Shown piece after piece: positions 13,317 through 26,715 of a DNA stretch of 64,000 nt. How positions within the stretch are numbered: position 1 is the stretch's first letter; every line of letters starts with the position of its first letter. The notes under the pieces are model-generated. The model was not told the DNA's origin and searched no databases. It worked only from the letters and a program-made list of their open reading frames with translations. The position numbers were made by a program, and so were the translations under genes. Source of the DNA: Aptenodytes patagonicus (Eukaryota > Chordata > Aves > Sphenisciformes > Spheniscidae); assembly GCF_965638725.1 (NCBI RefSeq), contig NC_134954.1:3308501-3372500 (forward strand), in the 5' to 3' direction.

Positions 13317-16300
13317 AAGAAATGAACGAAGCTTCTCTGACTGTGTGGACACTGTGGTATACGTGCACTAAAGGAAGTTGACAAATTTACGTCACTAAGC
13401 TCTTTTAATTAAGTTGGGGCTATGAAGGAGAGGGCATAAAGAAAACTTAAAGATGAGGCTGTAGCATACAGATCAGACAAAATTTATCCACCCATCAGGT
13501 AGCTGAGATGAGCAACAAATAAACACACCCAACAATGAAAGTAAATAACAATGGTCAGTTCAAAGGAGACTTGGATCCATGTTTGTGGAAGAAACCAGAA
13601 GCCGCAGCCACCAATTGAACTTGTTAGTTCACAGCGGTGATGGATTGGTTGATTAGATTTTTTCAGGGTTAATAAGGGCAGGCTTCAATGGGTCAATAAG
13701 CTTCTCTCATCTTGTATACATTCTCCTGGTATGTAAACTAACAACATTAGACAGTCAAAGCAACAAGGAAAAAAACCCAAAAACGTGTGCTGAGGCTCAT
13801 CGGTTCCTCAATAGCTGCTTTCCCTTGTCACGAGGCTGATGCGACAAGCTGTGGATTCTGCAGCAAAACCTGAATGTAAAACACTGAAGGGCAAAGCATT
13901 TAGTTTTGACCTAAGCACATTTGGGTGGTATAATGATGAAAGACAAGAAGTAAAAGTTAAAATGAAAAGTAAGGAGACAACTGAGAAATATAAAAGCCTA
14001 AGGACTTCACCTTTCTCCCTTCTTTTCTGAATAATGAAAAAACAAGTCACAAAGAACATGACACCGTTCAAAAGAAACATGTCCCACAGCGTGTCAGGGG
14101 AATCAATTTATTTTACTGCAGTCTTGCCTGACTGTAAATGGGCAGAGTGTGAAATCAAAGCAGAACTGCAGCAGAAGATTCTCAAGAGAGAGCAAAAAGG
14201 CAGAATATGCAGAAATCATTTGTCCAAGAGTGAACAAACACACCAAAATTCAGGCCTTGAGAAAGATGGAGATCCTTGCATCCCCCTGGGAAGCAGATCA
14301 GCAATAACTGTGAAAAGGAGGAGACTAAGGCAAGCAGCCTTCAGGTAGGTGAAAACTAGCGGAAGGTGTGCATCCTCTGGCACTGAGAGTGAAGGGAAAA
14401 CAGGTAGGAAAGGAGAAGGGCTGAAATTTCTCTATTGTACAGAGGGAGTAGCAGGTGGTAGAAACTAGCCAGATGCTCAGATCATGGAAAACTAGACTCC
14501 AGGCTGATTTTCAGGGAGAGGAGCACTGTATATGGGTCTTCAGTGCCAGAATTTGCCCCTAAATTGAAGATCGAAGCCCAGTCAGTGTAAACAAAACTTT
14601 TGCAGCTGAAGCCAACTGCAAGCCTGTGTAACACAAATGGACTAAACAGATTGCATGGCTCACAGCAAGTGTGAAACTGGAAGGTCATCAGAGGTCCATC
14701 CCCAACTCTGGTCTACCCAGAGCCAGCATTTATCTAACCTGTTCTTAAGACTCCAGAGAAGAGGTTGCTTAAATCTTCCTCTGTTAGCAGAACTATCCCT
14801 CACATTGGGAAGGTTTTCAGAATATGTAAATCTTTCTATTAAAATCAAAGTGCAATGAAACTTTACATTCAAAGACACCTAAAATTTTATTACTATAATG
14901 CAGTCACCCAATCAGCTGTATTTAAAACACTTTGCATTCTAACAGGAAGCTCTTTAAATCTTTAAAAAAATGCTCTGTTAAAAGTAACTAGATTCAGTAA
15001 CCACACTTCCACAGTTGATTCCAATTTTCTATAACAAGGAAAGTGTTCCTGGAAATATGATTCTTATTGTTACTTAATGTTGATGAGTTACTCAACCAAA
15101 ACTAATTAGTTCTAGAATGGAAAAGTTGTACATGTGAGTTAGGCATGGTCTCTGGAAAAAGCACTGTTGTAGATCAGCCATCCTTCATGGCATAAATGCA
15201 GATAGTCTATTTTTGCAGTCTACAAAATCCATCCGGGTACTACTGCACCTTTATCTTTTCACTCTCTGTCAATACAAGGCAAGCAGTGTAATTGCAATTA
15301 TTTTTAAAAGGGCAGGCAGCAAGAACAAAAGTATTACTTCCCAATTTCAGAACAGCCTTTGAAATGTTTATGAAATGTGGGTCATTCCAACTTGTCTTTA
15401 CTTGGCCTAAGCACCACAGGGCTGATCTATTCAAGTGATTTATATCAGCAGGTAACAGCCAGTTCAGACTGTCTTCTGCTTTGGCCTTGATCACACCATG
15501 GACTCAGTTCTATTTGAACAAAACTAGTAATACATTCAAGATACTCTGCAGTTTGCCAAATTACAGTGGAATGAAGAAGCATGAAACTAGGCAACAGCTA
15601 CTAGATATTTAGCAAACTATCCTCCTGTATTAAAGATGCATTGTCAGCCCTCAAGAACTAAGCACAAGCAAACTAACGTTCCAGATCTCAGAAAAGAAAA
15701 ACTAATTCCCCAAGTAATTGCTATGTTGATTCAGTTTAGTATAAAAGGAATAGATTATGACTATGAAGCAATTTTAAGCAAAAATAATCTGTTTTTCTAA
15801 GTGTTACATATATATGGAATTCCTTTTTATCAAGTTGATAAAGTGAAGTAAAGAGATGTTAACCTAGCTGATTAGTAGACAGAGAGACCCCAGAAGCTGA
15901 TACATCAATCTTAAAATAAATGTTTAAACAAGTGAGTTTAAATGCTCTCAGGAACACTCCCATTTCGCTTCATTAGCCACAGAGGGTGCCTAACCTGAGT
16001 AGGTTTGATTAGACTGCTAAGTGCAGAGCAGATGAAGCCCCATCCTAATTGACTGAAGAGGAGAAAAATTTTTAAAAATAAAAAAACCCAAACCAAAAAA
16101 AATCACACTGACTTAGTGGCAAAATTTCTTGGAAAGCCTAGAAGCTGTAGCTCAGTCATCAAGAAGATGATCAGGTTATTTCCTATGCAGTCCCAGCAAT
16201 GCAGAGATGCTTTAACTGAGAACAGTTTCTGCTAGATTGCATGTAAAAATCATCATGGGAACTGCAAGGAGACATTTTATAAATGGCAAAACTTGCTACA

Positions 16301-16490
16301 GGCGAAGTCACCAATTTGCAGCCCAACACCATCCAGGGACATCTAAACCCTAGAGGGAGATGTGATTCAAGAAGTTCTGAGTCACCAAACCATTGTTATA
16401 GCTATTCTTTCTGGCCCAAAATTTTCCATTTGTGGGTTTTCCATTTTTCAGCAGGTTTGAAAGGTATTGTTTTCATGGCAACTTTCTGCA

Positions 16491-16512
16491 GGGGTGGGGG
16501 GAGTGGGGGGGG
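16491..16512 (+). repeat. Potential G-quadruplex
   Basis: GGGGTGGGGGGAGTGGGGGGGG provides four or more G runs with one- to three-base loops on the plus strand, isolated in AT-rich intergenic DNA. Confidence 0.7.
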
Positions 16513-17261
16513 AACACTCTTTTACCAGCTCTCACTAGAAGGAAGGAAAGAGAAGAAAGAAAGAAGAACAAATTCCCAAAAGATCTGGACAAGTTTGGCT
16601 AAATTTAAACACGGTTGAATTATATTACATCACTGAATTGCTGGAATGGTTAATCAAAGCACAGTTTCCCCAAAACAACCATGAGAGATTCCTGAAGCCA
16701 CAGTTCTGTCTCTTTAAACACCGATTCCAACATGAAGCACCAAAACTATTTGAAGTAGGGGTGAACACAAATTTAGAGTCCCCGAGATTAGCATTTCGTC
16801 CAGCAATAACATGTAATGTAGGAACGTTAGATCTGAAACATGCAAACAAGGGTAATGTCCAAGTGGAGAAAATTGGTGATGAACAGAGGCTACAGCAACA
16901 AATCCTTTTGCATCAGAGACTAACGGGATACAGGCAGAGAAAGAGGTCTGCGTATCCGACTGGCATTAAACTTGGAGGAATTTGGAGACTTTTGGAAAAT
17001 GCTGAGCGTCCAAACCTGAGCAAAAAACTAATTGAAGAAATTTAATTCAAGAAGTTCAAACAAACAAAGCACAGACTCTCATATTTTTAATTTGTGCAAA
17101 TGCAGAAAAACACCGTGAAATTAATCTGTTCTGCACTGGGTGGTACCCAAGTCCCCAGAGCTTTAAGCACTTTATGACCAGTCTTTCTGTAAATTATAGA
17201 AATTCAGCTCACAGTTGGCTGACAGGTGTCCTGTTTACTGACTCAAAAAGGATTTTCAGAT

Positions 17262-17489
17262 GAGGGAAGGAGGGAAGGAGGGAAGGAGGGAAGGAGGGAA
17301 GGAGGGAAGGAGGGAAGGAGGGAAGGAGGGAAGGAGGGAAGGAGGGAAGGAGGGAAGGAGGGAAGGAGGGAAGGAGGGAAGGAGGGAAGGAGGGAAGGAG
17401 GGAAGGAGGGAAGGAGGGAAGGAGGGAAGGAGGGAAGGAGGGAAGGAGGGAAGGAGGGAAGGAGGGAAGGAGGGAAGGAGGGAAGGAGG
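17262..17489. repeat. Polypurine minisatellite (GGAAGGAG)n, about 28 copies
   Basis: 228 bp of uninterrupted 8-bp units with one strand purely purine. Both strands are open in several frames (Glu-Gly-Arg-Lys repeats one way, Leu-Pro-Ser-Phe the other), which is a by-product of the repeat and not a gene. The tract can in principle form triplex or G-quadruplex structure and its length should vary between individuals. Confidence 0.97.
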
Positions 17490-18389
17490 TTTTGTTTGTG
17501 TTTCTTTTTTAATAAAAAACAGCAACAATTATCTTCTAGCAATGGTGAAAAAAATATTCAGATTGAGAATAAAGGATCATATTTGCTTTTGCAGGAATTT
17601 ATGGAAAAATTAAAGTAAATCACAAAAGCATTATCTGATGTTTTCATTTTGTCTCCTCAAAGGCCACGTACAGTTTAGAGTACTCAGCCATATACAAAAT
17701 AATTAAATTCAATGGAAGTGAAGGAAATTTCTTACAAGTACATATAAGGAACACTGGACAGATCCTTAGCTGGTGTAAATTGATGAAGCAATGCTGGCTT
17801 CAGGAAAAGGAGACTGATTTGCAGTAGATGTGGGTCTGAGTAAGAAACAGATCCCAACTAAAACAATAATGGACGTATAGCTCTAAGAAATTTATTTTAG
17901 ACTATATTCCTATAGTAGGTATTTATAAAGGATGGCATTTTCGGTCTATGCTGATGCAAATCTAATGGTCAGCAACAGATCTGGTAGACACAAAACTCAT
18001 GGATCAAATTCCTTCCTCAGTCACACTCCATTAGCTGAAATGATGAATGTTCTGGATTTGAAACCCTCATGCTGTCTGGCACACGTAATCCTACCTCTCC
18101 TCCCTCTGAAACGTACCAAATATTTCAGAAAAAAAAAAAGTACAAAACCCGCAAAATTTCTATTAATTGCAACATAAGAGAATCGGGCAGAGATGACCTC
18201 TCCTGAGGTCACACTGTCCATTCCAATAGAAATTTTGAAAGTTTAAATGAAAAGTGGAATAAAAAAATCTGAAAGCACTTTATCAAATGAAACAAACGAA
18301 GCAAATGAAACATGCACAGTCACCTCTCAATTCTCACATGGCCCCACTGGCTGCAGCAAAGTTTGGAAAGTAACCGGGTGTTAATATGA

Positions 18390-18442
18390 AATCAGGATAA
18401 CCAAGTCCAGTTGGTTAACTGGTTAATCAGGATAACCAGTCC
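18390..18442. repeat. Short direct repeat with internal palindrome
   Basis: AATCAGGATAACCA followed by (A)GTCC occurs at 18390-18408 and again at 18425-18442, with CCAGTTGGTTAACTGG (a 6-bp-stem palindrome) between. It probably arose by a small slippage duplication. Confidence 0.75.
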
Positions 18443-21400
18443 AAGTTTCATCAAACTTGAAATGGTGAAGAGGTGGCAACCAGAGTAAAAATTGCTGCAG
18501 TACAGCTACAATAGCGCTCCTGCCTGTGAGCTGCTCAATGCAAAAGTAGTACATAGGACAGATGTTTAAATCCATAGTTGGCATTCATGTTTACTGTATG
18601 CTGTACAAATTGCACACGAAGGACATTCATATACACGACAGTGAAACATTCACAAAGCACTAAGTTCCCAAGCAAGTCACACAGTGAGAGCAGTCTCACG
18701 AGCTTCGTTTCCCGAGACATGCCATCGCCAACCCAGCTCCGATGGATAAAGATGAAAAAATGAGAAGAAACCCTTAACACCTGTAAAATGTGAGCTGCAA
18801 TAGTCAGTCTGGAGAGAGGGGGCACAACTGGTGGAATAAGTTTTCATTCCAGCTTGTGTGTTATTGATGGGGAGAGAAGCAGGTACAGGAAGCCCACGTC
18901 TGGAAGAGACCTCGACTGTGGACTCGCACAGAATCCTGACAAATGCACAGGGAAGCTCATAACAGCACTACAGCCAGCTCCGACATAAATAACCGATGTT
19001 TTCTAAGATCTCTATATTCCAAACACAGGAGAGGACCTGGAGCAACTCAAATCTGAGAAAACATAACTAACCAGCAGAACTGTAGAAGCACAGAACTGTG
19101 AAATCCCATGGTCTGTCACACACACACAAGAGGCAAAGGTCCCATCCAGTCAAAACATCTCTTCCTTATAGTGTGTATATTTACACAATTTTAATCATAA
19201 GTCATGCCAGGACATAAACACACAAGTGAAAGAGAAATCCATTGTTTAAATAACATTTAAAGTGGCTGATAATATGATTAGAAGTCAAGATTTTTATGCT
19301 TTCTCCCAGTGCGATTGTGCCATCAGACACAAATCATGAGTAATAGCTGCGTGATGCCTCCCATTCACCCTATCCAGCTAATTCTCTTGAGCAAAAGGAA
19401 ATTTTTTTCTGCATGACACAGTGGTGTAATTCAGAGCTGGCACAACATTCTCACAAAAATTTTCTCTCATAAGCTTAAAACACTGAACACGCTCCCAATA
19501 ACACAGCAGTGCTTCAAATGGTACAGCCTTCAGAAATGAGGAACATTTCATTTTGTGCAGTTGACTGCAGTCAAACAGTTTCAAGAACGAGAGGCTGGAG
19601 AACTTGTATTCCCTGAGATTCTTTTGATGCAGAGTTGCTTGTTTGCCTTTTTTATTAAACCTATTCATTTATATCTCTCTATATAGATATAGAATAACTG
19701 TGTATAACAAAGCAGCTAAAAGCATGCCACATGAGGCAGGATACAGATCATTTTTAAAGCATCATTTTAAATGCAAATCATGAAAACAATCAAAATGTTA
19801 ATATAAAGGTTTAATGAAAAGCTTTATCTGTATACCAGGAGGGATACATTCAAGTTTAGGCCCCACCTAGAGATGTAAATTAGAAGAATTTTGTGTGCTC
19901 ATCCTATAGGGCCACTGGGAGAGAAGGGCTTCTCCAGCAGGTGAGAGCTGCAGCCTGCCCGGGCCCGCAGGAAGCCTTGCCTCTCACCAACCCACTCTGC
20001 TCGGTGCCTGAAGCTAGCTGCTATGAGTAGCCTCCCTGTGAAAAGTTTAAATGACTCGCATCCTCCTCAGATGAGCTGTGCATCCAAGCGGATGCCAATA
20101 TAAGGCTAGAGAAAAAGTTGTTTTATATCCTCCACATCCTGATCTTGTAGCAATGAAACCAAACCTCTGTACACACACAAGGATGCAGGATCAAAGCACA
20201 CAGATGAAAGTTAGAAAAACACTCTTTTCTCCCCCCCCCCCTTTCTTTCTTTATTAAAAAAACACTGAAGTGACTTGAGAGGGCAATTAGGGGCAAAACA
20301 GATTCCATTTTGCTCACGATTCCAAGACTGGAGCCAAACTTCACAATTCAGCAGGGCAGTTTTCTTTAAATGACCACAAAATGAGAATTGCCATTTTCTA
20401 GAGAGCTGCTGTGAAAGGCAGGAACCCTGCCAGGCTAATAGCGCTCACTGCTGAGGGCAGATTACACTCCCTCTCCCCCGAGCCCATCAGGATTAGCACT
20501 GATAAACAAACATGAGAGAACCCAAGAGAGGCTCTGACAGTACCACTCCACTGCGATTAACTCATTCCCTCAAAACACAGCAGTTTAGATGAATCAGCAA
20601 ATGCCAGGGAGATGGAGGAAAGAAGAGACAAAAAATGTTTCACCAACACTTCTAACTATATACTTCAAATAAAGCCACGTGACACTGCATGACCAAGTCA
20701 TTTATGTGATTATCTAATGATTCTGTGCATCAGAAAGTTTCATAGACTTCTTCAATAAAAGTGCTCCGCTGGAAATAAAACTAATACAACTTTACTTAAA
20801 GACAGTTTATTAAGGGGAAAAAAATCCCTAGAGTCTTAGCATTATGTCAAACAGATTTTATTTTTTTTCCTTCCCCTTCCCTCCCCCTAAAAAAAATGCC
20901 AGTGTGGAATTCATGGGTTTGTCAAGGTCACCATGGACCACAACACTTACAGATTTTGCTGAAGCAGGGTCCGTGCTCAGCACATTAGGAAACCGGGTTC
21001 TGTTTCAGTAGTCTGTTACCCCTACCATCATGCCCCTTCCAAATCACAGACATGTATCTGTCTATAAAACCCTCTGTACCTCTCTGCCTGATCCTCTCAT
21101 AATGACCCTGGGTAGTCTCACCATGTATTAAATACAGGTTTAAAAGTGTTAGCACATTGAGGCACCTCAGTGACTCAAGGCAAAGGACTAAGTGATCACT
21201 ATAAGCTTTTAACAGTTGTACTGACAAAACTGCAGCCAATATTAGTCCTCTTAGTTCACAGGAGGTAGAAATTATGTCATTAGCGTGCAACTGTTGCTAC
21301 TAGCCAAGGAGTGCTTTGCTGGGACAGAAAACAAGGACAGCTACCCCAGCACAGCATATTGGGCATGACCGCAGGTTTCTAAACGAGCCAGAAAAATTAC

Positions 21401-23994
21401 AGTCTTCTTTCAGATTACTGAACATACATTGAGTATCTTCTTATACACGCGAGGATACCTAGCTATGTAACCTCAGCTGTCAGGATCTTTTATCTTTGTG
21501 TTAATTTTATTATCCCTTCAGTTCTCCTTCTGCTTGCGGGATGAAAGCAAATCTATGAAGGGGAGGGGTCACTGCCAAAGGTCATCTATATTTAATGCAG
21601 TTTCATGTGCTGGGTCACATAGCATTCCCAGGCTGAAAAGAAGGCTCTGTTGCTGGGACTTTAAAAAACAAGTTGAAGGTAGCGTACAGGCACAGTACAA
21701 GCTGTTGTCAATCAGTTCTTACTGTGCCTCCCAATTTTTTCAGAATAACTAGAGTAAACCTTCCAACTTTTCTAAGTGCACTGTTCTGTTATGGGGGGAA
21801 AAAAGTCTTTGGAGGGTTCACATTCGTTTCATTAGAAACAAGCCCACAGGATTCACTTATTCCCAGTAGTATGAGCTCTGTTACTTCACTAAGCTCACTT
21901 ATATGGCAAAGGATTTGCTATTACACATCCCACACCAAAAAGAAGAAGAAAAAAAAAACCAGCCTATTTCAGCTGCTTAAGTTTGTACTACATATTGCTG
22001 CACTTACTGGGGTTCCAAGTGAGGGATGCATACTTGCTCAAGAAAACATGGCAGCATATGTTTAATTTTAAGCATGTGCTGTCCAAGTCCCCCTGCACTC
22101 ATACACAACTGACAAAAGACTTCAGTATAGACTGGTGTGCTCCTCTGAATCCAGGCCAGAGGATATTTGAACAATTCCATAAAGTCATTTTAGATGTTTC
22201 TCTGATGAGAAAAAGATTTTATTTCAAAATATCAGGCTCTATCTGCCTGTGCATGCAAGTATGCCACATATGAAGTGACAAAAGTTTGCAGCATCTGACA
22301 TGCAAATCAGAGAGAAAAGAAGGTAGAGACATGTATAGCGTTAGGCCTGCTTTAATTCAGGCACACTTAATTTTTCCGGAATGCAACAGCGGTCACTGCC
22401 ATGAAGTTTTCATGCATGAATAACTACAGCAGAATAACGTTCTTAGTGTCTACAGCTGCCTACAGGCTCCAGGAAAACTTGGTCATACACAATATGTATT
22501 TTAGACTCCTCATGGAAGCAGAAAGTTTTGTAGAGATCAGAGCTGTAAGTAATCAAAATAGACCTATAATGCAAGATTCAGTTCTAGACATAACTCATGT
22601 ACCAGGAAACACCAGAACTTAAACAGCCAAGTCAGCTTACTCCAGATTTACACTAGTCTGAGGGCAGTCCAAAATATCTACCATTATAAATGGTCCTGCT
22701 TATCTCTCATGCTTTTGGCATTCAGGGAATGAGACCCCCTAATACACTAAAGTGCATATGCACGCGTGTGTATACACATATGCATATAGAATTAGAGAAC
22801 AACCTAATATTTATCAGCTTGGGTTTAATCAGAAGTAGACCTTCTCACAGACCAGTTTGAGAAAGCTACAGTATTAATTCAAAGGGTAAGTGGAAACTGC
22901 AACATGCCTGTATTTCAGTAAAGCCTTTAATAGAGTACCTCAAAATGCTCAAACTAAATTCAAAGTGGATGCCACTCCCCCCCCCAAAAAAAACCACAAA
23001 AACAACCCCCACACACCAGCTGCAATGCATTACAGAGGGCCACAATAAACAGCAAAAGGTAAGGGAACTAAAGCAGGATCTGTGATCTACTTTGTCTTAG
23101 CCTGTTTCTTAGTAGCAAGGAATAAGGAACAAGAAGCTTCTTAGTAAGATCAACAGATGAATAATATTAATTCAGAACACCGGTAAGTAGAGAGAGGAAA
23201 ACAAAAATACAAAACAAAGACAGTTAATCAATCCCTCCCTTCTTGTGATGCTAAATCTTTTAAAATGAAAGGCACTTAGTAGCATGTAGAACTGCGTCTT
23301 GCAGACGCAAACACCCTCTCCCTCTCCAGTCCCTACAGCGTCACAGCCCCTTGCCTGGGCTAAGTCCCTGTTACGGTGCTTTGTACTGCCCTCCCACTTT
23401 CCCCAGTGCTTAGTCTGGAGCAGACTGGGCATCTCGGAGGTGTAAATCATACTTCACAGCCCATGGCTCACCATGAATGGGGTTATTTTGGCTCTCGTAT
23501 TCCCGTTTCACACCCCACATGCAGAAAGCCAGAAGTGGCTGTAAAGGAGACTGACAAGGTTACAAATCACAGGCTTCTGTGAGCTCGGGAAGCACTGTAC
23601 AAATACTAGTTTCACACATAGAAGAAAGAAAATGAGGTGGACAATTCTCGTATTATAAGCAACGTGTCAACTGCCTCAGCCATTTCACATCATGGTATGT
23701 ATGCCGTTTAGCCCTATCCTCTCCACCCTCACCCTCTCCTGTTTCCAGTGCAGGCATCAACACATCATGCTATGGAGAGACCAAAAATTACAGTGCCTTG
23801 TCAGGTTTCCTTCTGCCGAGAGAAAAAGGTCTCACTTTTGCCCCTCATTCTCTCTACACACCGATGTGTCAGATGGAGGTCTTGCTTGTCCTCCAGAGCG
23901 GGCATTCAACTCCCAAGGCTGTGCACAGGGCTTGTGCCTCACCTCCAAACCTAAAACTTTTCTAATGCTAGCTAGCTCCCCGTTTTAGATGTCA

Positions 23995-24038
23995 GGAGGT
24001 GCAGATCGACCTAGCTGGAGGTACAGATCGACCTAGCT
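23995..24038. repeat. Tandem duplication, 2 x 22 bp
   Basis: Two adjacent 22-bp units around CAGATCGACCTAGCT with one G/A difference. Confidence 0.9.
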
Positions 24039-24277
24039 GCACTGCAGTTACAGAAACACTGTCATGGCTGAGGATACAGCTATGGTGCTGTAGTATCCAA
24101 GTGGCCCCTCTCATTTGTTACTAATAAGTAAGATCTCCTGGGCAGGGACAAACGGGCTTTGACACACAGAAGAAGAAAGGCTAATAATGTCACCAACATG
24201 CCCTGTGGCTAACATTTACAAAGAGACATTTTTACTGCTCAGTGGAGATAGGATAGGAAAAAGCCTCATCTTGTTGG

Positions 24278-24312
24278 CATACACACACATGCACGCACAC
24301 ACAGGCGCACAC
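24278..24312. repeat. Short interrupted (CA)n tract
   Basis: Degenerate ACACACATGCACGCACACACAGGCGCACAC, a decayed dinucleotide repeat. Confidence 0.7.
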
Positions 24313-25104
24313 TGTGCAAAATTGTTTGAAGAGCCTGTGGTCTTGTTGTTAAATGAGTTGTGAATGTTTCCAAAAAGCCTAAACACTAGACAATGGCAGC
24401 ACATTGCTAAAGAATGTTTAAGGGATTTAGGCTGATCTGATAATTGCCTGGTAAGACAAAAGCAGAAACAGCTTACAGAAATGAAGGACGTGGGTTTGAA
24501 TGAAGTTTCAAAAAAAAATTGATCTTTAATTTTTAAGATGACATAGCATACACTGCAAAGAATCACAAAACACCGACTACAAGATAAAAATAGAACAGGT
24601 CTTCTGTCAGGAGAGCAAATCCACATTTACACACCCTTTCAGAGGACAGACATCCAGAACTCCACATTTGAAAGAGTAAGTCTCCCCACTTGCTCCGAGC
24701 CTTTATAAGACACCCAACCAAGAGTGATTTTCATTTCGTACAGTGCAAAGGCAGGAGCATGATGCAAACACAGATGACTTGAACTTTCATTTTTTCACCC
24801 CCAACTTTCTAGATGAAGCAGCCAGGACACGTATAACATAGACGAAACACCGATTTGTGCAAGAACTGCAACTCTGGTCTTGTTTCTATAGTCAAAACCA
24901 TTTAAATTGGAGTTGGATGAATCCAGCAAAAAATACATCTGTGAACATTTCCTGGCCTGTTAAAATGCTTATGTTCATACACTTCCACATCAGTATTCTG
25001 CACATATCCCACGCCCACATTTAGACAAAAGGAGTGGCCTCTGGCTCAGATGGTCCCTGAGCAACAAATCCTTGGAGGCTGGGCAAGTACAACTGAGAAA
25101 GTAT

Positions 25105-25144
25105 CACCTTATTCTTATTATCTTCACCTTATTCTTATTATCTT
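25105..25144. repeat. Perfect tandem duplication, 2 x 20 bp
   Basis: The 20-bp unit CACCTTATTCTTATTATCTT occurs twice with no gap or mismatch. Confidence 0.93.
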
Positions 25145-26606
25145 CCTTTGGCACAGCTATCAGAGACAGAGCACTACGATCTGAGCCAACACGGCTATTT
25201 CTACAAACATCCATGCTGGTAAGTGGGAAGCAAATTTTAGTTTCATGAGAAGAGGGTTACGCATAGCATCAACCTCCCTGCTTGCACACACCCCAGAAAC
25301 ACTTAACACATCCCATCAGGAAACAGGAACAACATCTGATCGTTCAGCCCAGGCTGAATACATCTAAAAAGTTTTTCTAAATATTGAAAGAATTAAAAGT
25401 CTACACATCCCTAAAATAGTCAACAAACAACCATGAACACTACATGCTTAAGAAAAATCAAATTCTTTACATTATAATTCCACTAGCAGAAAAAGAAAAG
25501 TTTATTTGCTCTACTTTGTTTTCATACGCATATTAAGGAAAAATCAGAGCCTACCTACCACCTGAAAACAATTACTGTGCTCAGATAGCCCTCTGAGCAG
25601 CAACTGGATCTGTAATGCAGATACATGTAATGTATCTAAGCAGTTCTGTAACAAGTAAAGACCATAAATTGAGAGACCCCAGATAAGAAGGCAAACAAAT
25701 GAAAGTCTCAGAAGACAATACACGCCTGCTATCACAAAGCGGGGTCTGTCGTATCACACACGCAATATCACAAAGCAATAAGCACTGTTCTTTTATATTA
25801 AGCACAGCAGTATGTTCCAAGTCAGAATTCTATTAGCTTCTTTAATACTTATTTTATTAAGCAGGAGAAAAACGACTAAATCAGATGGCAGTCTCACATA
25901 TTCAGTACAACCCTGAATGAAGCTTCTGCAACATTTTAGCAAATATTTATTGCAGATACAGAGAAGCCGTTCCTCTGTTAGGTTTGTGATCAGCTGTAGT
26001 TACCATACACTAGGACTGAAACAGAAATTTCAATGAGAAACTGGCAAAGCATAAATACATGTAAGAGATGGAAAAGGCAAGGACTCCAAATTCACTGAAT
26101 ACATAACCTGTTTTTCCACTAGATGCATTTTAATTACATTTTGCAGATGGTTTTTTGAATCTTTTGCCATAGCATGTGAAATTAATTTTTGAGGGGAGGG
26201 AATGCAAGAGGAGCTTTTCTATATTTACATGTTAAAGAGTATTTGCTGGTCTAGGCATGGTAAAATGTGTTCTGCTATTCAAGGGAGGCACTTTCCAGGG
26301 ACACTACACACCAGTTTCCAGGTCTGAACAACTCAGAAGCGACAGCATTCCCCTGGAGCGGGTACGTGCATACACAAACTAGTCCTCTGTCTTAAATAAA
26401 TTCAGAGTCTTGACGTAGGATGGATTCCCATTCTTGTTCCACCAAACTGGAAGCGAAGCTAAAAGTGGCCACTTTTCACTGCCATTTTAAAAGTTTACAA
26501 TATTTCTCCAATATTTAGAAAAGCCACATTCCAGCAACAAATGGATTACAAGAAAAAGAAAGAAAGAAACTTCTTTTCCCATTACCTATTTTAAGCAATG
26601 CTTTGA

Positions 26607-26612
26607 TTTATT
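26607..26612 (-). terminator. Candidate poly(A) signal of the KCNE gene
   Basis: Minus-strand AATAAA about 104 nt after the KCNE stop codon. Other hexamers occur further downstream, so a longer 3'UTR is possible. Confidence 0.45.
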
Positions 26613-26715
26613 GTGAGGGGGGCAGCCGAACAAGATAAACGTGTAGATCTTCACTTGAGATGTAGGCAGCAGAGACAGTCCGGTGCGTTTTGCAGAGTAT
26701 TTTGGTTTAAGGAGT

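Larger units (their letters stand above)
9117..17261. other. Intergenic, no gene recognised
   Basis: AT-rich non-coding DNA. It holds the 36-bp tandem duplication, a C14 run and a potential G-quadruplex at 16491. Blocks at 10740-11040 and 11330-11460 are repeat-free and AT-rich and could be conserved elements, but nothing decisive is visible. Confidence 0.7.
17490..26606. other. Intergenic, no gene recognised
   Basis: Non-coding DNA between the minisatellite and the KCNE 3' end. It contains small tandem duplications (18390, 23995, 25105) and short CA/TA tracts. Reading frames up to 136 codons lack any recognisable domain. Confidence 0.7.

Noticed and set aside
17226..17618. Frames of about 90-130 codons on both strands through the GGAAGGAG repeat
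   Set aside because: They exist only because an 8-bp purine repeat has no stops in any frame; the flanking parts show no coding features.
18880..19160. Possible CR1 LINE 3' end (GGAAGAGACCT and GGTCCCATCCAGT-like pieces)
   Set aside because: Only short disconnected resemblance; no continuous CR1 body or terminal repeat could be followed.
24216..24626. 136-codon Cys/Phe-rich minus-strand frame
   Set aside because: Spans a decayed CA repeat and homopolymers, with no domain features.
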